64,000 nucleotides of DNA from Tipula vernalis (taxonomy: Eukaryota; Arthropoda; Insecta; Diptera; Tipulidae), in contig OY282560.1 of NCBI GenBank assembly GCA_958295665.1, forward strand, positions 189,878,561 to 189,942,560. Direction: 5' to 3'. Positions 21,633 to 33,559 of the stretch are shown here, piece after piece. Made by a program: the position numbers and the translations under genes. Under the pieces are notes generated by a model, which was given only the letters and a program-made list of their open reading frames with translations, was not told the DNA's origin and made no database searches. The stretch's first letter is position 1. Each line of letters begins with the position of its first letter.

Positions 21633-22140
21633 TGGATTGTGTTTCCTCGCTCACACTAACTTCATTCCATTAAATTGTTTGTCAAATCCAAGGAAATGAC
21701 CAAAGGGCATATTTAATTGGGCAAAAATGATAAAAAAATATCATAATATTTTAGCGCACTCTATAACTTCATTCTGTAATACTGTAAGACAAACCAGATT
21801 GAACAGCCAAAATTGAGGAAAAAATGATAAATGTCACATTTTGTTTTAAATCGCTTTGTAAAATTCAATAAACTCGTTTTGTCGTAAGTTTTTTAATTAA
21901 ATGTCTATATTTTAAAATTTATTTGTTTTTGAGATTGAAACTAATTGGTTTTTAACCAAATATTGCATTTTCCACACCACACGAACCACAGGTGTGTAAA
22001 GCGCGATACAAAGTAATATTAAAATTTAATACAAATTACAGATATTCTTAAATACATCTAAACATAATTTAAAATTAATTTAGTAACTACAATTAAAAAA
22101 ATATTTAGATAAATAAATAAAAGTGAAATTATAGAAATTA
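21633..22140 (+). terminator. 3' UTR and flank of the aminotransferase gene
   Basis: AATAAA at 21867-21872, 235 bases after the stop codon, is the best poly(A) signal. The remaining sequence to 22140 is AT-rich without features. Confidence 0.5.
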
Positions 22141-22142
22141 AT

Positions 22143-22164
22143 TAGTGGTTCTAACCACTAATGT
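22143..22164. repeat. 22-bp near-perfect palindrome
   Basis: ATTAGTGGTT and AACCACTAAT lie on either side of CT, giving 10-bp arms. It lies at or near the 5' end of I-like copy A. Function unknown. Confidence 0.6.
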
Positions 22165-22419
22165 AGGACGCGCAAGCATCAAAAAATGTATTGTAGAAGA
22201 AACAATTTACAAAAAGATAACCAAAAAAGACAGAAATGATTTAAAGACAACAAAAATACAAGATATAAAATCGAAAAAAATGGCTGCGAACAAAGAAGAA
22301 TAAAATGGAAATATCTATTGACGATTGTAAAAGTAGAGAAAGCGCCTCTCGAGGAAAAAAGTTCAAATGAGGCAACTGCTAAAATGACATTTCTCATAAA
22401 TGCGACGCATGGAAATTTT

Positions 22420-22545
22420 GCAATCCGGCAGTTAAAAATTGTTTTTATAATCCAAAATATGAATTATTTACAATTATTAGCAATCTGGTAACTAAAAATT
22501 GTGTTTACAGTTCAAAATTGGAATTGTTTACAACAATTTCGAACG
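22420..22545 (+). repeat. Two imperfect 60-bp tandem units
   Basis: GCAATCCGGCAGTTAAAAATT at 22420 and GCAATCTGGTAACTAAAAATT at 22480 begin two similar units that continue through TTTACAA. They lie in the 5' part of I-like copy A and resemble the tandem 5'-UTR repeats seen in some non-LTR elements. Confidence 0.6.
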
Positions 22546-24226
22546 TCAAATTAGCAGCTACCTCAGTTTAAAAATTTTCCACTAGGTGGAATCGGTGATG
22601 CCTCCAATCGTCAATAGTGAAAATGATGAATTTAAGGGATTCGATCCTTAAACAAAACAAAATAAAACGGAAGTCCCTACACACAAAACTATAGTAACCA
22701 AAAAGGATGAGGAAAAATTCAACAAATATATGCCAAGGGGCCAAGCCCCTTTCTTCGTAATTATAGAAAAAAAAAGAAGATATAGAGGATATAATAGTAG
22801 CACAGTAAATAGTATAATAGTAAATTCTGAAAAGTGTAGCCTTACAAAAAATACATCATTACTCATCGTATGTGGCAAATTCATGCTGGAATCAGTGGGC
22901 TACATAAATAAAATCCCTGAATATTTAAATGTCGAATATCTAAAAAACAATATAAATACAAATGTTAAAATACCAAAATTAGAAAGAATACAGAGATGGA
23001 ATATGAGAGAGCAGAAATTAGAGAAAAAACAGGTCTAAAAATAACTTTTAGAACTACAACACTACCAGGCAGAAAGTGGTCAAAAGACGGAAAGTGGCCT
23101 ACAAAAATACTGTAGAGGGAAACAGAAACACAACATGCGTGAATGCGACAAAATGTTACTATTGTGGTGAAAGTCATATAACGAATAGTTTTATATGCGA
23201 GGAGTTTAAGAACCAAAACAAAAGAAAATGTATGATGATAACTAAAAGGATATCATATAGAGAAACTCTAGATATGGAAAATTTTCTAAGCAATACATCA
23301 AACTAAGCTAGACAAAACAACAATAATAGCTATGAGTTCGTTTATTAAAAATAAAACAAGAATTAAAAGAAATAGGAGCCAAACTGCAAGAAGAAAATAA
23401 ACAATTAAATGACGAAATCAGTGACGTAAAAGATAAACTAAAAGAATAACTCAGTGATATACAACAAATTCAATATGCTAATAAGCGATCATAACCAACA
23501 CGAAAAAACTTTAATATTGGGAGACGTAGACGCACATCACTCTAAAATAGAATGGAGATCATCTCCCCATCAAAATTAATATAGAAGACACGAATGCTTA
23601 TAATTTCCAAATAGCAAATAGAATAAATTATAAAAGAGCAACATAACAAATAATTAAACTAAACCTGGAACACACGTTCGACATAATAGATTAAGAGACG
23701 TAAATACAACAAATAATTCAAATTAACTAAATAGAAACATCAAATAAAAATAAATATACTATATACCAAAAGTATGGTGAACGGAAAAAATCAGGAGACT
23801 TTGGGAAGTGAAAAGACAAAATTTTAAACAATATAATCAAAATAGAAGAAATATACAATATATAAAGAAATGGAATTAAATAAACCTACGAGCAAATTTA
23901 GACTAGAAATTAGGAGAGAAAAAAGAAAACATGGAACGAATTCATTGAAGATATAAACCCAGGGCTTAATAGAAAGAACTTATGGAAAAAAATCAGAATA
24001 TTCAACAATAAAAAAGAGAAAGGAACAATATTTTCAATAACATAATCAACATGAAAAATTTCATAAGAAAAACTATAATAACATCCAAAGTAGACATAAA
24101 TAATCAGATCAACTACCCTTTAGCACACATAAATAAATAAAACAAATCATCCGAAGCAGTAAACAAAACTCCCAGAAATGCACATTACAAAATTAACAGA
24201 ACACATAAATAAAGCTTGGGAAAGAC

Positions 24227-25968
24227 TGTAACGGGACCCCTTTAGGAAAGATAGTCTCCGTTAGCAAAAATAATAATAAAATAAAATAATGTCGTTGTGC
24301 CGCTAAGGTACGCCATTTTCTGCCACAGCTCAGTCGTTTCGAGGTTAAAATTGGTCGTAGGTTTTGTACCTTAGCCCTTTAGCACAACAAATGGCAAAAT
24401 TAGATGACCACTATCACTATCATCTTACCTCTTCACTCACTTGACTCCACAGTTACCGTCTTGCTTATTCACACATTTTATAAATGATAAAAGAAAATTT
24501 AATTTGAACAAAAAAACAATTTTATTTATTTGATTAAATATGGCAAAAATGATTGATTTAAATTGAAAAAAAAAAAAAAAAAAATAGGAAAAGTTAATTA
24601 ATATTCGTATGGATTATCAAATTGTAGAATCCAAAAAAAAAATTATATAAATGTAAATAACATCGACCTAGGTACTTACTGCACAACTTTTATTATCGAA
24701 GGAACGTTGAAAGCGCTTTAACGACCTTGATTCTGCAAAGATGTTTGGTAAATATACACGAAATGATATATAATGTACTCTGTTATAATAAATAAGAAAA
24801 ATTTATATTAATTAACTTATAATAACAACAAAAAAGTATTAAAAATAAATAAAATAGGAAATCAAATAAATAATGGACAATATGTAAATATATATATATG
24901 TATATATAAATAAAAAAAAAATATCGATACAACCAAAAAGAAATCCGTTGATCCACTTGCACGAGGTATATCACGAAATACCGCAATCCCCTTAATACGT
25001 TGTTGCGAAATTTGAGCGTTTATTAATAAAACTGCAGATTTTCAATAAATCCTCCTCAGAAACCAAAATTACAAATCGTTGAGTACTTGAGTAGCATAAA
25101 TTACGTCACTTGGCACGATATACGAAAAAAATGATGTTACATATTTCAGCATTCACGCCTGATATCCATGACAACCACCCGATAAACCGCCAACTGATGA
25201 AAGCACTAGATGTACGATATTAAACGATAGCTCTGCCAAACCGGCAATTCTAGCGCAAATTACTGCCCAATGGACTTTAAATGCGCCACACAACACTATA
25301 CGCCCTTCGCAAAACTCAAATATCACACGTCCAACAATTTCAGCAACACTACACTCAATATGACGCCACCTTTGCTTTAATTTTACACAAAGACAACAAT
25401 TTTTCTTTTTTTTTTAAGACAAGTTCTGAAATACTATATGTTAGTTAATTTAGCGACACTTCTCGACAAAATGTTTTATGTTTATCAAATTTTTTTTTTA
25501 TATACCACAACACTCACGGCCTTTTCTAAAAGCCACTTCACAGAAACACTACTTTATCAGTCTCCTTTGTTTAGTTTATTATTAATTGATGACTTTTAAT
25601 TTTAAAAGCACATTAATAGCTATCGCTCACAATAATTTTCATGTCATTTTCATTTGACTAATTTTTACCAATTGCCATTCCTGCATCTCATCCGATTTTT
25701 ATTTTATTTTTTCGTCGCGTTAATCAGCCAACGGTATTCCCCCACAAAAGAAAAAAAAATTCCGTTTATTTAATTTTTCCCGCCAATAAAATTTCGGTAT
25801 CATAATAGAAAAAAAAAACAATGCCTTGATTGTAATGGTGCATGTTATTTTGTTTTGCCTGCTTATTGAATGAATCAATTGACTAATTGATGTACATAAA
25901 TATAATATCATACTACAGTACTACCTCGAATATCAGTAACATTCAGCAGCGATTGAGCGAATGTTACA
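24227..25968. mobile_element. Solo LTR of 1,742 bp, TGTAAC...GTTACA, with AGAC duplication
   Basis: The block starts TGTAACGGGACCCC and ends GTTACA (6-bp inverted ends) and is flanked by AGAC at 24223-24226 and 25969-25972. It interrupts the RT codons of I-like copy A. No coding region, primer-binding site or second LTR is present, so it is a solo LTR left by LTR-LTR recombination. The great length and 4-bp duplication recall the Osvaldo/Ulysses group of Ty3/gypsy, an inference from general family knowledge. Confidence 0.8.
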
Positions 25969-26087
25969 AGACAAGGGATTCATCTATGTATGTATATTCA
26001 ACGATATCAAAAATTACAAGTAAACTGGTTAAACCCAGAATAAACACAATAATGGAAAAAGAAAATTTACTCCCCGAAACGACATCC

Positions 26088-27121
26088 GGTAACATTACTT
26101 TCGATTCGAATTCTATAGAGTTTATGTCTCTTATTTGATTGATTGATTGCGATCAAGCATTAAAGCAAGTCTCCCGTATTATAAATGCGAATACCATAAC
26201 CACTATACCCATGTTACAACACGACACACCATTTCTTCATGAAGCCCAAAACTCCGTAAAGAAAGGCGCCACATCGATAACCTCTCTAATAGTGTGATAT
26301 TCGCCCCTGGCCAGGCCGCCGTCGTACACCTTTTTACATATAACAAGATCGAGGGAGATGGGAAAGGAATGTTAACAACAAAGACTTAACCCGGTTCCAG
26401 ACACCTAAGTAGTTGATAGTTAGTAAATTTGTTAGTAATATATTTTTTTTTAGTAATTTATTTAGCATAAGACAATAACAATTTTAAAGTTCATCTACTG
26501 CTCCAACCTGTAAACAAGACACAATGACAACACAAATTTTCCTGGTGCCGCAAAACTCTTTTTTCTGAAAAGCTGTAAACAACTATTATTATTCCCTCCA
26601 CCATTTTTTCCATCAGCGGTTGTGAGGGGGGGGGGGCGAGATTTCGTTCCATCGTCATGTTCCCATGCGGTCACCCAAATTTGTACTAACTGTAGGTAGC
26701 GTTGCTTGACGTTGTTGTTGAAATTTGTACTAACTGTAGGTAGCGTTGCTTGACGTTGTTGTTGAAATCGTTGCGTCTCTGCTGTGCCTGCCACTCGCGC
26801 CCCTATAGAGTTTATGTGTCTTGTTTGAAGAATAAAATTGTACTCTATTCCGCTTTTTGATTACGATTTTTCTATTGTGATCTCTTTTTGTTGCGTACTT
26901 TTCCTTTCCCTCATATCGATAAATAATCACTAAACAAAAATTTGATATGACAATGACATGATAAATTATCATGAATATAAGTAGCAATAGAATGTTATTT
27001 TATTCGAGCAAGCTGAGATAGCAAGAAAAAAAGCATAATTGAAAAACGAAATAGAGTACAATTTTATTCTTGAAACAAGAGACATAAACTCTATCGAATT
27101 CGGATCGAAAATGATACTACA
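26088..27121. mobile_element. Terminal-inverted-repeat element nested in I-like copy A
   Basis: The left end contains TTTCGATTCGAATTC then TATAGAGTTTATGTCTCTT (26099-26132). The right end carries the inverted equivalent, AAGAGACATAAACTCTAT then GAATTCGGATCGAAAA. ACATCC flanks both sides (26082-26087 and 27122-27127), a candidate 6-bp target duplication. An inner inverted pair of about 60 bp at 26803-26865 and 27036-27096 shares the same TATAGAGTTTATGTSTCTT core, so a second smaller copy may be nested or duplicated inside. There is no transposase; it is a MITE or composite. Confidence 0.7.
26677..26768. repeat. Two perfect 44-bp tandem units
   Basis: AAATTTGTACTAACTGTAGG begins at 26677 and again at 26721, and the full 44-bp unit ending in GTTGTTGTTG is repeated without differences. 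This is a recent local duplication inside the nested element. Confidence 0.9.
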
Positions 27122-27566
27122 ACATCCCACCCATGGTTTCAGAAAAGGAAAATAGACATTGGACTACATAAATAACTTAATAAATATCATCAAGGAAAAC
27201 AAAGACAGTGGGCTAGATACTCGATACTCTAGCAATTCACAATTCACAACTCGTACGTAATAAGATTTACTCGATTATTTCAGCAAAGTAAAAATATATT
27301 TTTGTATTCAGCACAAACGTCAAAGTACTTAATATAAAAAAAAACCTCAAATCACATCAGTTTTATCCTCCAAGTGAATTAAACGTGGTTTTACTAAGGT
27401 GATTTCGAAATAAAAAAGTAGTGGTGTATTTGGTGACTTTGTTAATTTAAATAATCTATAAAAAAAAAAATATATTACATTAATTTCTTTTTTCGTATAA
27501 ATATCAAAAGTAATTTGAGAAAAACAATTTTAATATAAAGTGAGATAAGGAGTTTCCGTCCAATAT

Positions 27567-28734
27567 ATGGAGGACGCGTCGGCGTCTTTAACAAAAGAAA
27601 CAAATAACAAAAGTGGCTACAACAAATTAAACCATAGCAAATTAATCAATCATATAAAAAATGAAAAGAAACGAAAGAAAATCTTCAGAAATCAATTAAT
27701 AAATAGGAAAACAAATAGGAAATTCATGAACACAAAAATCCAAAATATTCATAACTAACAAAATGGCGGATACTGAAATGTTTAAGAAGAATTTAAGGGG
27801 TTCTCAGAGAGAAAAAAAACAAAAATTCAAAATACCCAAGAAGCAAAAATAGAAAAAATAGGCAATAAAACCACATATATAGACAACAAATACCTGCCTG
27901 GCGACAACGGATCTTTTTTTGTCATTATCGAGAAAAAAGGTATAGAGGACATATCCATAGCAGAAAAATTCTCGTAGCTACATAAATAAAATATGTGGAC
28001 CTGGAAAACTTAAAAAACAATATCACATCAAATTCAAAAATTAGTAAAATCGAAATTATTAATAGATGAAACAACAAAGATCAAATACTGGAGCCAACAA
28101 CAGCAATAATAGTGACGTTTCGTACAACAAATTGGCCAGAAAACATTCTAATCTATGAAGTTAGAAGACGAGTGAGCTATTACATTCCTGTGATATGCAA
28201 GAAATGCTTGCTATACGGACACACGCAGAAGCATTGCAGAGGTAAAGAAAAGTGCACAAATTGCGCTGAGCCAGACCATATAAAAACAACTTGCAAAAAT
28301 GCGACTAAATGCTACTATTGCGGAGAAAACCATGTTACAAATAATTTTAACTGTCAGGAATGCAAAAAGCAAAAAATAAAATAAAATACATGATGGTAAC
28401 AAAAAAAAATAGGTTACGCGGATAAGAGAATTCAACATCCACAACGAACATTTTCAGAAAAAATGAAAAGCTTCAAAAATAAACTGAAAGAGGACAATAA
28501 ACAGTTAAAAAATAAAGTAGAGGAAGTAAAAAACTCCATAACACCAATTATCCAAATAAACAGTAAAATTCAAGCAACAACTCAAAGCTACCTAAACCTA
28601 AACTTATCAAAAAGCGAACCTCAATCAGACCTCATTCTAACAGAAGTTTTACAACAGCTGCTAGATATGGACAAAATAATAAAAAATACACATAAACAAT
28701 TCCAAAAATTTAACAACAATGATGCTGAATAATT
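27567..28734 (+). pseudogene. I-like ORF1 (Gag-like) remains with zinc knuckles
   Basis: An N-terminal piece at 27567-27758 (MEDASASLTKE) is followed in another frame by FFVIIEKKGIEDISIAEKF (27908-27970). A 90-codon frame at 28112-28384 then carries three zinc-knuckle units: CKKCLLYGHTQKHC, CTNCAEPDHIKTTC and CYYCGENHVTNNFNC. A Lys/Asn-rich, helix-like C-terminal piece at 28463-28732 ends just where ORF2 begins. Order and spacing match ORF1 of I-type elements, whose product binds element RNA. At least three frame breaks separate the parts. Confidence 0.75.
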
Positions 28735-31561
28735 CAAAGAATAAAATTAATATACTACAATTAAACATCAGAAGCCTGAATACAAATAAAGATGAGCTAG
28801 AGCAGATCATAAATGAAAATATAGACATCACGTTTATAAGCGAAACCTGGACCAAAGGAGACAATAGCCCTAAATTTAGCAACAATAACTCATACTTCAA
28901 ACATAGAGCGGATGGATATGGCGGAGTGGGCTTTATTGTGAACTATATTCAAAAGAAATAAAAACCATCAACAATTACGAACCCATAGAAGCTATAAAAA
29001 TCCAGATAATAGACACTCAAAATAGCACCTTAAATCTAATAGGGATTTATATACCACCCATTAGCACACAATAGTTCAAAACAAATTCAAAACTCTAATA
29101 AATGATTACAATCTAAATAAAAAAACTATAATAATAGGTGATATAAATGCACATCACTCAAACTGGGAAAGACACAGCAGAGAAAACAATAAAGGAAGAC
29201 TTTTCTGCCAATACTATTCTGTCATCTAATTATATAACCCTCAATAACGGCGACCACAGCTGGATAGGACCTCAAGGCAAAAGCTCAGCGATAGACATCT
29301 CAATGACAACGCTAAACCTAATAAATAAAATATAAATCAGAATCATCATAGAAAATGTAAATACATTTAATTCACAAACAAAAATGAGGACTAATTTCAA
29401 GAAAGCAACTGAAGAAATTATACAACTAAATCCATATCATATATTTGATCTAATTGATTACGAGACTGAACTACAAGCTATAATAGTAAGCAACACCAAA
29501 GAAACTAAAAACAATAATAAATGTATCCCAAAAGTATGGTGAACAGAAAAAATAAGAAAATTGTGGGAAATCAAAAAACAAAAACTAAAGCTTTATAACC
29601 AAAACAGAAGAAACATTTATATAGAAATGGAATTAAAGAAAGCTTCATCTAAACTTCGACTAGAGATTAGAAGTGCATCAACCCTAGCTTAAGTACTAGG
29701 GAATTAATGTCAGAATTCAGAATTTTCAACAATAAAAATAACATTTTTTTCAAGACATGAATTTCAATTGGACGAAATTCTAAGGATCATCCATAACAGC
29801 AAGAACACAGCTCCAGGGATAAACAAAATTTCTTATAAAATACTAAAACAACTACCGGAAAACCACATTATTAAACTAACTGAACACATAAACAGCACCT
29901 GGGAAAAACAAGTATACCCAGAAATGCGGAAATACATTAAATTAATACTAGTGGAAAAACCTAATAAAAATACAAACATAACAGATAATTATAGAGGAAT
30001 CCACTTATATTCTACAATAGCCAAAATAACTAGCAAATTAATCAAACTTAGGATAAACAAAATAATAGAGCAAAATAACGTTTTACCGGATACTTCATAT
30101 TGATTCATAAAGGGTAAATCTACAACAGAATACATAAACCACTTAAAAAATATAATAGAAAAAACCAAAATCAATAACAAATGCACAATAATAATCTCAA
30201 CAGACATAGAGAAGGCTTTTGACAGAGTTAATATAAACAAACTAATTAAAATTAGGCAAAAATTAGAGTTTCCACATAAACATCCAAGAGGCTAACCTAA
30301 TGAAATCATTAGGCTTCATTATCGACAAAAAATTAAATTTCAACCAGCATCACAAAGTATTAAAAAATAATTATACTACGGCTTTGAATATAAAAAAAAT
30401 ATTTGCGAAAAAAAGGAGGAGCTCATCCATCCACACTACTAAATTTACATAAAGCCCTTATCGAAAAGCAGGATAAGATACAGCACTATTGTTACAACCA
30501 GCAAAAAAAAAATAAGGAAACTATACAAAAAATCATAAACGCTGGAATAAGAATATGCTTGGGCCTAACTGACAGTTCGCCGGTAACCAATACGAGTATA
30601 ATAGGAGAAGCAGGAGATCTACCAATCGACTGCAAAATAGACCTGTTCAATTACAATTATGTAGCAAAACATCTCTACAACAACACTATACTAGGCCAGA
30701 AGATAATAAACAACAAATACAATGAAACACTCAGGGGAATTTACTCAAATTACAAAAATCAACTAGATAAAATACCTAAGATAGAATATTCAAACGACAT
30801 AATATTAAACGAGAACGAGGCCAACGCAAGATTTGAAATAGATATAGATATCGGCCTGCAGGAAATAATCAAAACTAAGGACAATAATTACAACATTCTA
30901 CAACTCAAAAAAATAACAATAAACTACATAAAAGGACACAACAAGAATCACAGATTCATTGAGTGCTTGCAAGTCGCTGAAAGGATTTAACACCAAAAAC
31001 ACAAAATACTTTGAAAGGGAAATTTATAGGATAGCACAAGAGATTAACATGAAGATAAAAATAATATGGATCCCTAGCCATATAGAAGTTCCCGGAAACG
31101 ATCAAGCGGACGTAGCAGCTAAGCAAGGCACGTACTCCAATAGAAAATTAGATGTAAAGACACCAGTAGAAGACAGTATTAGAATATTCAAAAATCAATT
31201 ATATGAAAAATGGAACACTGAATTTCTAACCAGAACAATAGATAAGGGCACACAACATAGAAAAAATATAAATGAAAAGACAACAATGAAACCTTGGTTT
31301 CACAAGAAGAATTTACAATCCGGCTTGATAAAGAGATTAATTAGAATAAGAAGGAACCACACATACGACAAAAAATACCTCAAACTAATAAAAAAAATAG
31401 AAAGTGGTATCTGTGAGGAGTGTAATACGAGAGAGGACGCAAGGCATATCATATGCAAAAAATACGATACAATAAGAGACAAATACAATATAAAAAACAA
31501 CAAACTACAAGAAATACTAGCCAGCAACCAAAAGGAGAAGTACAGGGATTTAAACACGTGA
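28719..31561 (+). pseudogene. I-like ORF2 remains: endonuclease, RT, RNase H
   Basis: The endonuclease starts INILQLNIRSLNTNKDELE and FISETW (28745-28853), with IGDINAHHS at 29139. The RT includes NTAPGINKISYKIL (about 29803), KYIKLILVEKPNKNT and YSTIAKITSKLIKL (to 30055), and palm A STDIEKAFDRVN (about 30198). The catalytic YADD and neighbouring palm sequence are deleted; the thumb motif SLGFIIDKKLNF resumes at about 30308. RNase H shows IIWIPSHIEVPGNDQADVAA (31051-31112). A distal CEECNTREDARHIIC motif at about 31411-31455 is the C-terminal Cys/His element. Loss of the palm means it cannot copy RNA. Confidence 0.8.
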
Positions 31562-31707
31562 CGTTCCAAGCCAAACAAATAAATTAAAATATAAAAAAAA
31601 CGCGTGATCCGAACTCACCTAAATCCCCGAAATAAAAAATTTGTATTCTTTAAATTTTATTATAAGTTTTATTGATACTCAAGAGTCAAGATAAATGTAT
31701 TGATACA

Positions 31708-32274
31708 AAGGTTAGGTTAGGTTTGGGTGGCGGTCCACAAGGACCAGGCATAAACACAAAAATGGTCCGTAGCCATACCACGAATAATTGTTTCCTCCAA
31801 CTCATTGGAACCATTTTGAGCTGTTAACAAAACGCTGGATATTCCTGACGTCCATCCTACAGAGGTCCGTCAGGTCTTTGAAGAGGGTTGCCCCTAGAAG
31901 CTTTAGTCTGTTTCGTGCCAGACGAGGGCAGGTGCAAAGAATATGAAGTACTGTCTCTTCCTCCTCTTCGTCCTCGCAACTACGACAGTAGTCATGTGAG
32001 AAGACACCAAGTCTACTCGCATGCCTCCCTATGAGACAGTGCCCCGTAATCACTCCAACAACCACACTGATCTCGCTTCGCTGAAGTAAGATCAGCTGTT
32101 TGGATCTCGCCCAGTCCAACTTTGGCCAGACCTGCCGAGTTGTTACGCAAGAAGTGATACTTGACCATCTATCATTCGTCAGCTTGCTAGCTTCTTCCTG
32201 AAGCAGCAGTTTGCATACCGCAAGAGGCATTTCAATATCCTTTCTGCTTTCTGAGTAGTGGTTCGTTATACCAC
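31708..32274 (-). pseudogene. LOA/Bilbo-like non-LTR ORF2 C-terminus (3' half of a split copy)
   Basis: The minus-strand frame (stop near 31802) encodes the region after RNase H in LOA/Bilbo-like elements: WSSITSCVTTRQVWPKLD, then VVGVITGHCLIGRHASRLG, the Cys/His motif CRSCEDEEEEETVLHILC, and LARNRLKLLGA. The 3' end after the stop runs to a short tail reading CCTAACCTAACC on the minus strand (about 31710-31721). Its upstream half, RNase H, lies at 42124-42406, displaced by the 9.85-kb LTR element. CCAC at 32271-32274 and 42124-42127 is the duplication made by that insertion. Confidence 0.8.
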
Positions 32275-33343
32275 TGTTGTGAAACAACATCTCCACTTTG
32301 TTGTGAAACAACATCTCCACTTTGTTGTGAAACAATATCTCCACTTGCTTCATGATAATAAAGTAAATAGCACATCAAGATAGTATAGTATATCGTGATA
32401 CTATACCGAAACATTATAGAAACAGACAGGAAATACAATCATTGACTTACATGAACATAAATTATCATATAAAAGTGTCATAACGCGTAAAATTGAGAAT
32501 TAAAATCGTAACAGGTCTAAATAAATAAAAAATATTAATTTATGACCTAGAAAGAAAATCAAAGAACTAAAAACCGAAATTCATGTAAAATAATTAGTTA
32601 CATGAACACATGTTAAATAAAAGAAAATGCGAAACAAGTAATATGAGTGACACAAATAAAATAACCCAAAATTATTACAAAATTATGAAATGCAGCGTAT
32701 CAATATATTTAAATTCCAGGAAAATGAAAATTCGGCAAAATCAATGTGAATCGATATTATATATTTTGTTGGTGTAAACATATAGTACCATATATGTTGT
32801 TGTTGTAATCGTTAAATAAAAATTTAGTATATAAGAACTCAAAATTTAGTTGTAAGATTATTATTGTAAAAGTTCTGTAACAGTCAACGTTAATATCGTA
32901 AAAGTGAAATCAACACAGAAATAAAGTTCGAACAAAAAAATATATACAAAGGAGTTTATATACATAAAGGAAAAGGGAATCTCTACAAAATAGGTAAATA
33001 TAAAACCCACCAACCTACTAACCACAAGGCAACACGAGTAAACATTAAGTTACGGGCTAACTCTACAAGAGAGTTGGATCAAAGGGGCATTACTGCTCAG
33101 AAGATCCATCTAACCACGCCTTATGTTACTCGCTCACTTCTCTAACTAACACAATAAAAATTCTCAAGGCTTATATATATATCACTTGGGTCATAGCCCC
33201 CACCCGCGGCAAGCGCCAGGTGATTATATCCATAAGATTATAACAAATACAAATATATAACCGATAAGATTATAACAAATTACAAATATATAACCGAAAA
33301 GATTATAACAAATTACAAATATATAACCTTTTAAGTTATAACA
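32275..33343 (+). repeat. Left (5') LTR
   Basis: Starts with three tandem 24-bp units that each begin TGTTGTGAAACAACA (the third has one substitution). Near its 3' end it has three units of about 33 bp containing AGATTATAACAAATTACAAA. Ends GTTATAACA. It should hold the promoter and RNA start; I do not assign them exactly. Confidence 0.93.
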
Positions 33344-33345
33344 AA

Positions 33346-33363
33346 TGGCGCTGTAGAATTTCG
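33346..33363 (+). promoter_or_regulatory. Candidate primer-binding site
   Basis: TGGCGCTGTAGAATTTCG begins two bases after the left LTR, as expected for minus-strand priming by a tRNA whose 3' end is CCA. The matching tRNA is not identified by eye. Confidence 0.5.
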
Positions 33364-33559
33364 CACCTGTGGCGACTTAGTTAAGGAAATCAAAGCCAAA
33401 ATTGAAACTTAGGGTCGAAGAATCCCAATTCTTAGAAAGAAAAGAATTAAAACATTTATCTATCGTTATTGTATATCATATAAAGAAGTTTTGTAAATAA
33501 AATTTGTTGACCAGTAGTTAAGTGATTGTGGAAAATTTATTTCGCCATACACCCCATAT

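Larger units (their letters stand above)
22140..27225 (+). mobile_element. I-like non-LTR retrotransposon, copy A, split by two insertions
   Basis: Remains of ORF1 and ORF2 occur in the same order as in copy B (27230-31600). ORF1 pieces are APFFVIIEKK (about 22745) and the zinc-knuckle block NATKCYYCGESHITN (about 23142). The endonuclease piece ILGDVDAHHSK lies at about 23520. RT pieces are ITKLTEHINKAWER (to 24226), YSTISKITSKLVKPRINTIM (about 25990-26055) and, after a second insertion, HGFRKG plus YINNLINIIKENKDSG (about 27130-27220). The solo LTR at 24227-25968 and the inverted-repeat element at about 26088-27121 account for the interruptions. Many stops; dead. Confidence 0.75.
27230..31600 (+). 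mobile_element. I-like non-LTR retrotransposon, copy B (inactive)
   Basis: The element has an AT-rich 5' region (27230-27566), decayed ORF1 (27567-28734), decayed ORF2 with endonuclease, RT, RNase H and a C-terminal Cys motif (28719-31561), and an A-rich 3' end (about 31580-31600). Presence of an RNase H domain after the RT and of CCHC knuckles in ORF1 points to the I clade. Stops, frameshifts and an internal RT deletion rule out activity. Confidence 0.8.

Noticed and set aside
22730..23306. Independent small host genes
   Set aside because: Their peptides match ORF1 blocks of I-like copy B, so they are transposon remains.
26495..26987. Minus-strand Gln/Asn-rich frames of 85-99 codons
   Set aside because: They cross the perfect 44-bp tandem duplication and the ends of the nested element and show no family motif.
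31706..31725. Telomere array
   Set aside because: Only about two TTAGG-like units are present and they coincide with the 3' end of a non-LTR element.
32232..32438. Minus-strand frame with a tandem 8-residue repeat (KVEMLFHN)
   Set aside because: The repeat is a read-through of the 24-bp LTR units joined to the LOA-like frame; the same happens in the right LTR. It is not a protein repeat gene or CRISPR-like array.
32275..33343. Repeated 24-bp and ~33-bp units considered as a CRISPR array
   Set aside because: Units are directly adjacent without unique spacers, duplicated exactly in the other LTR, in a eukaryotic context.
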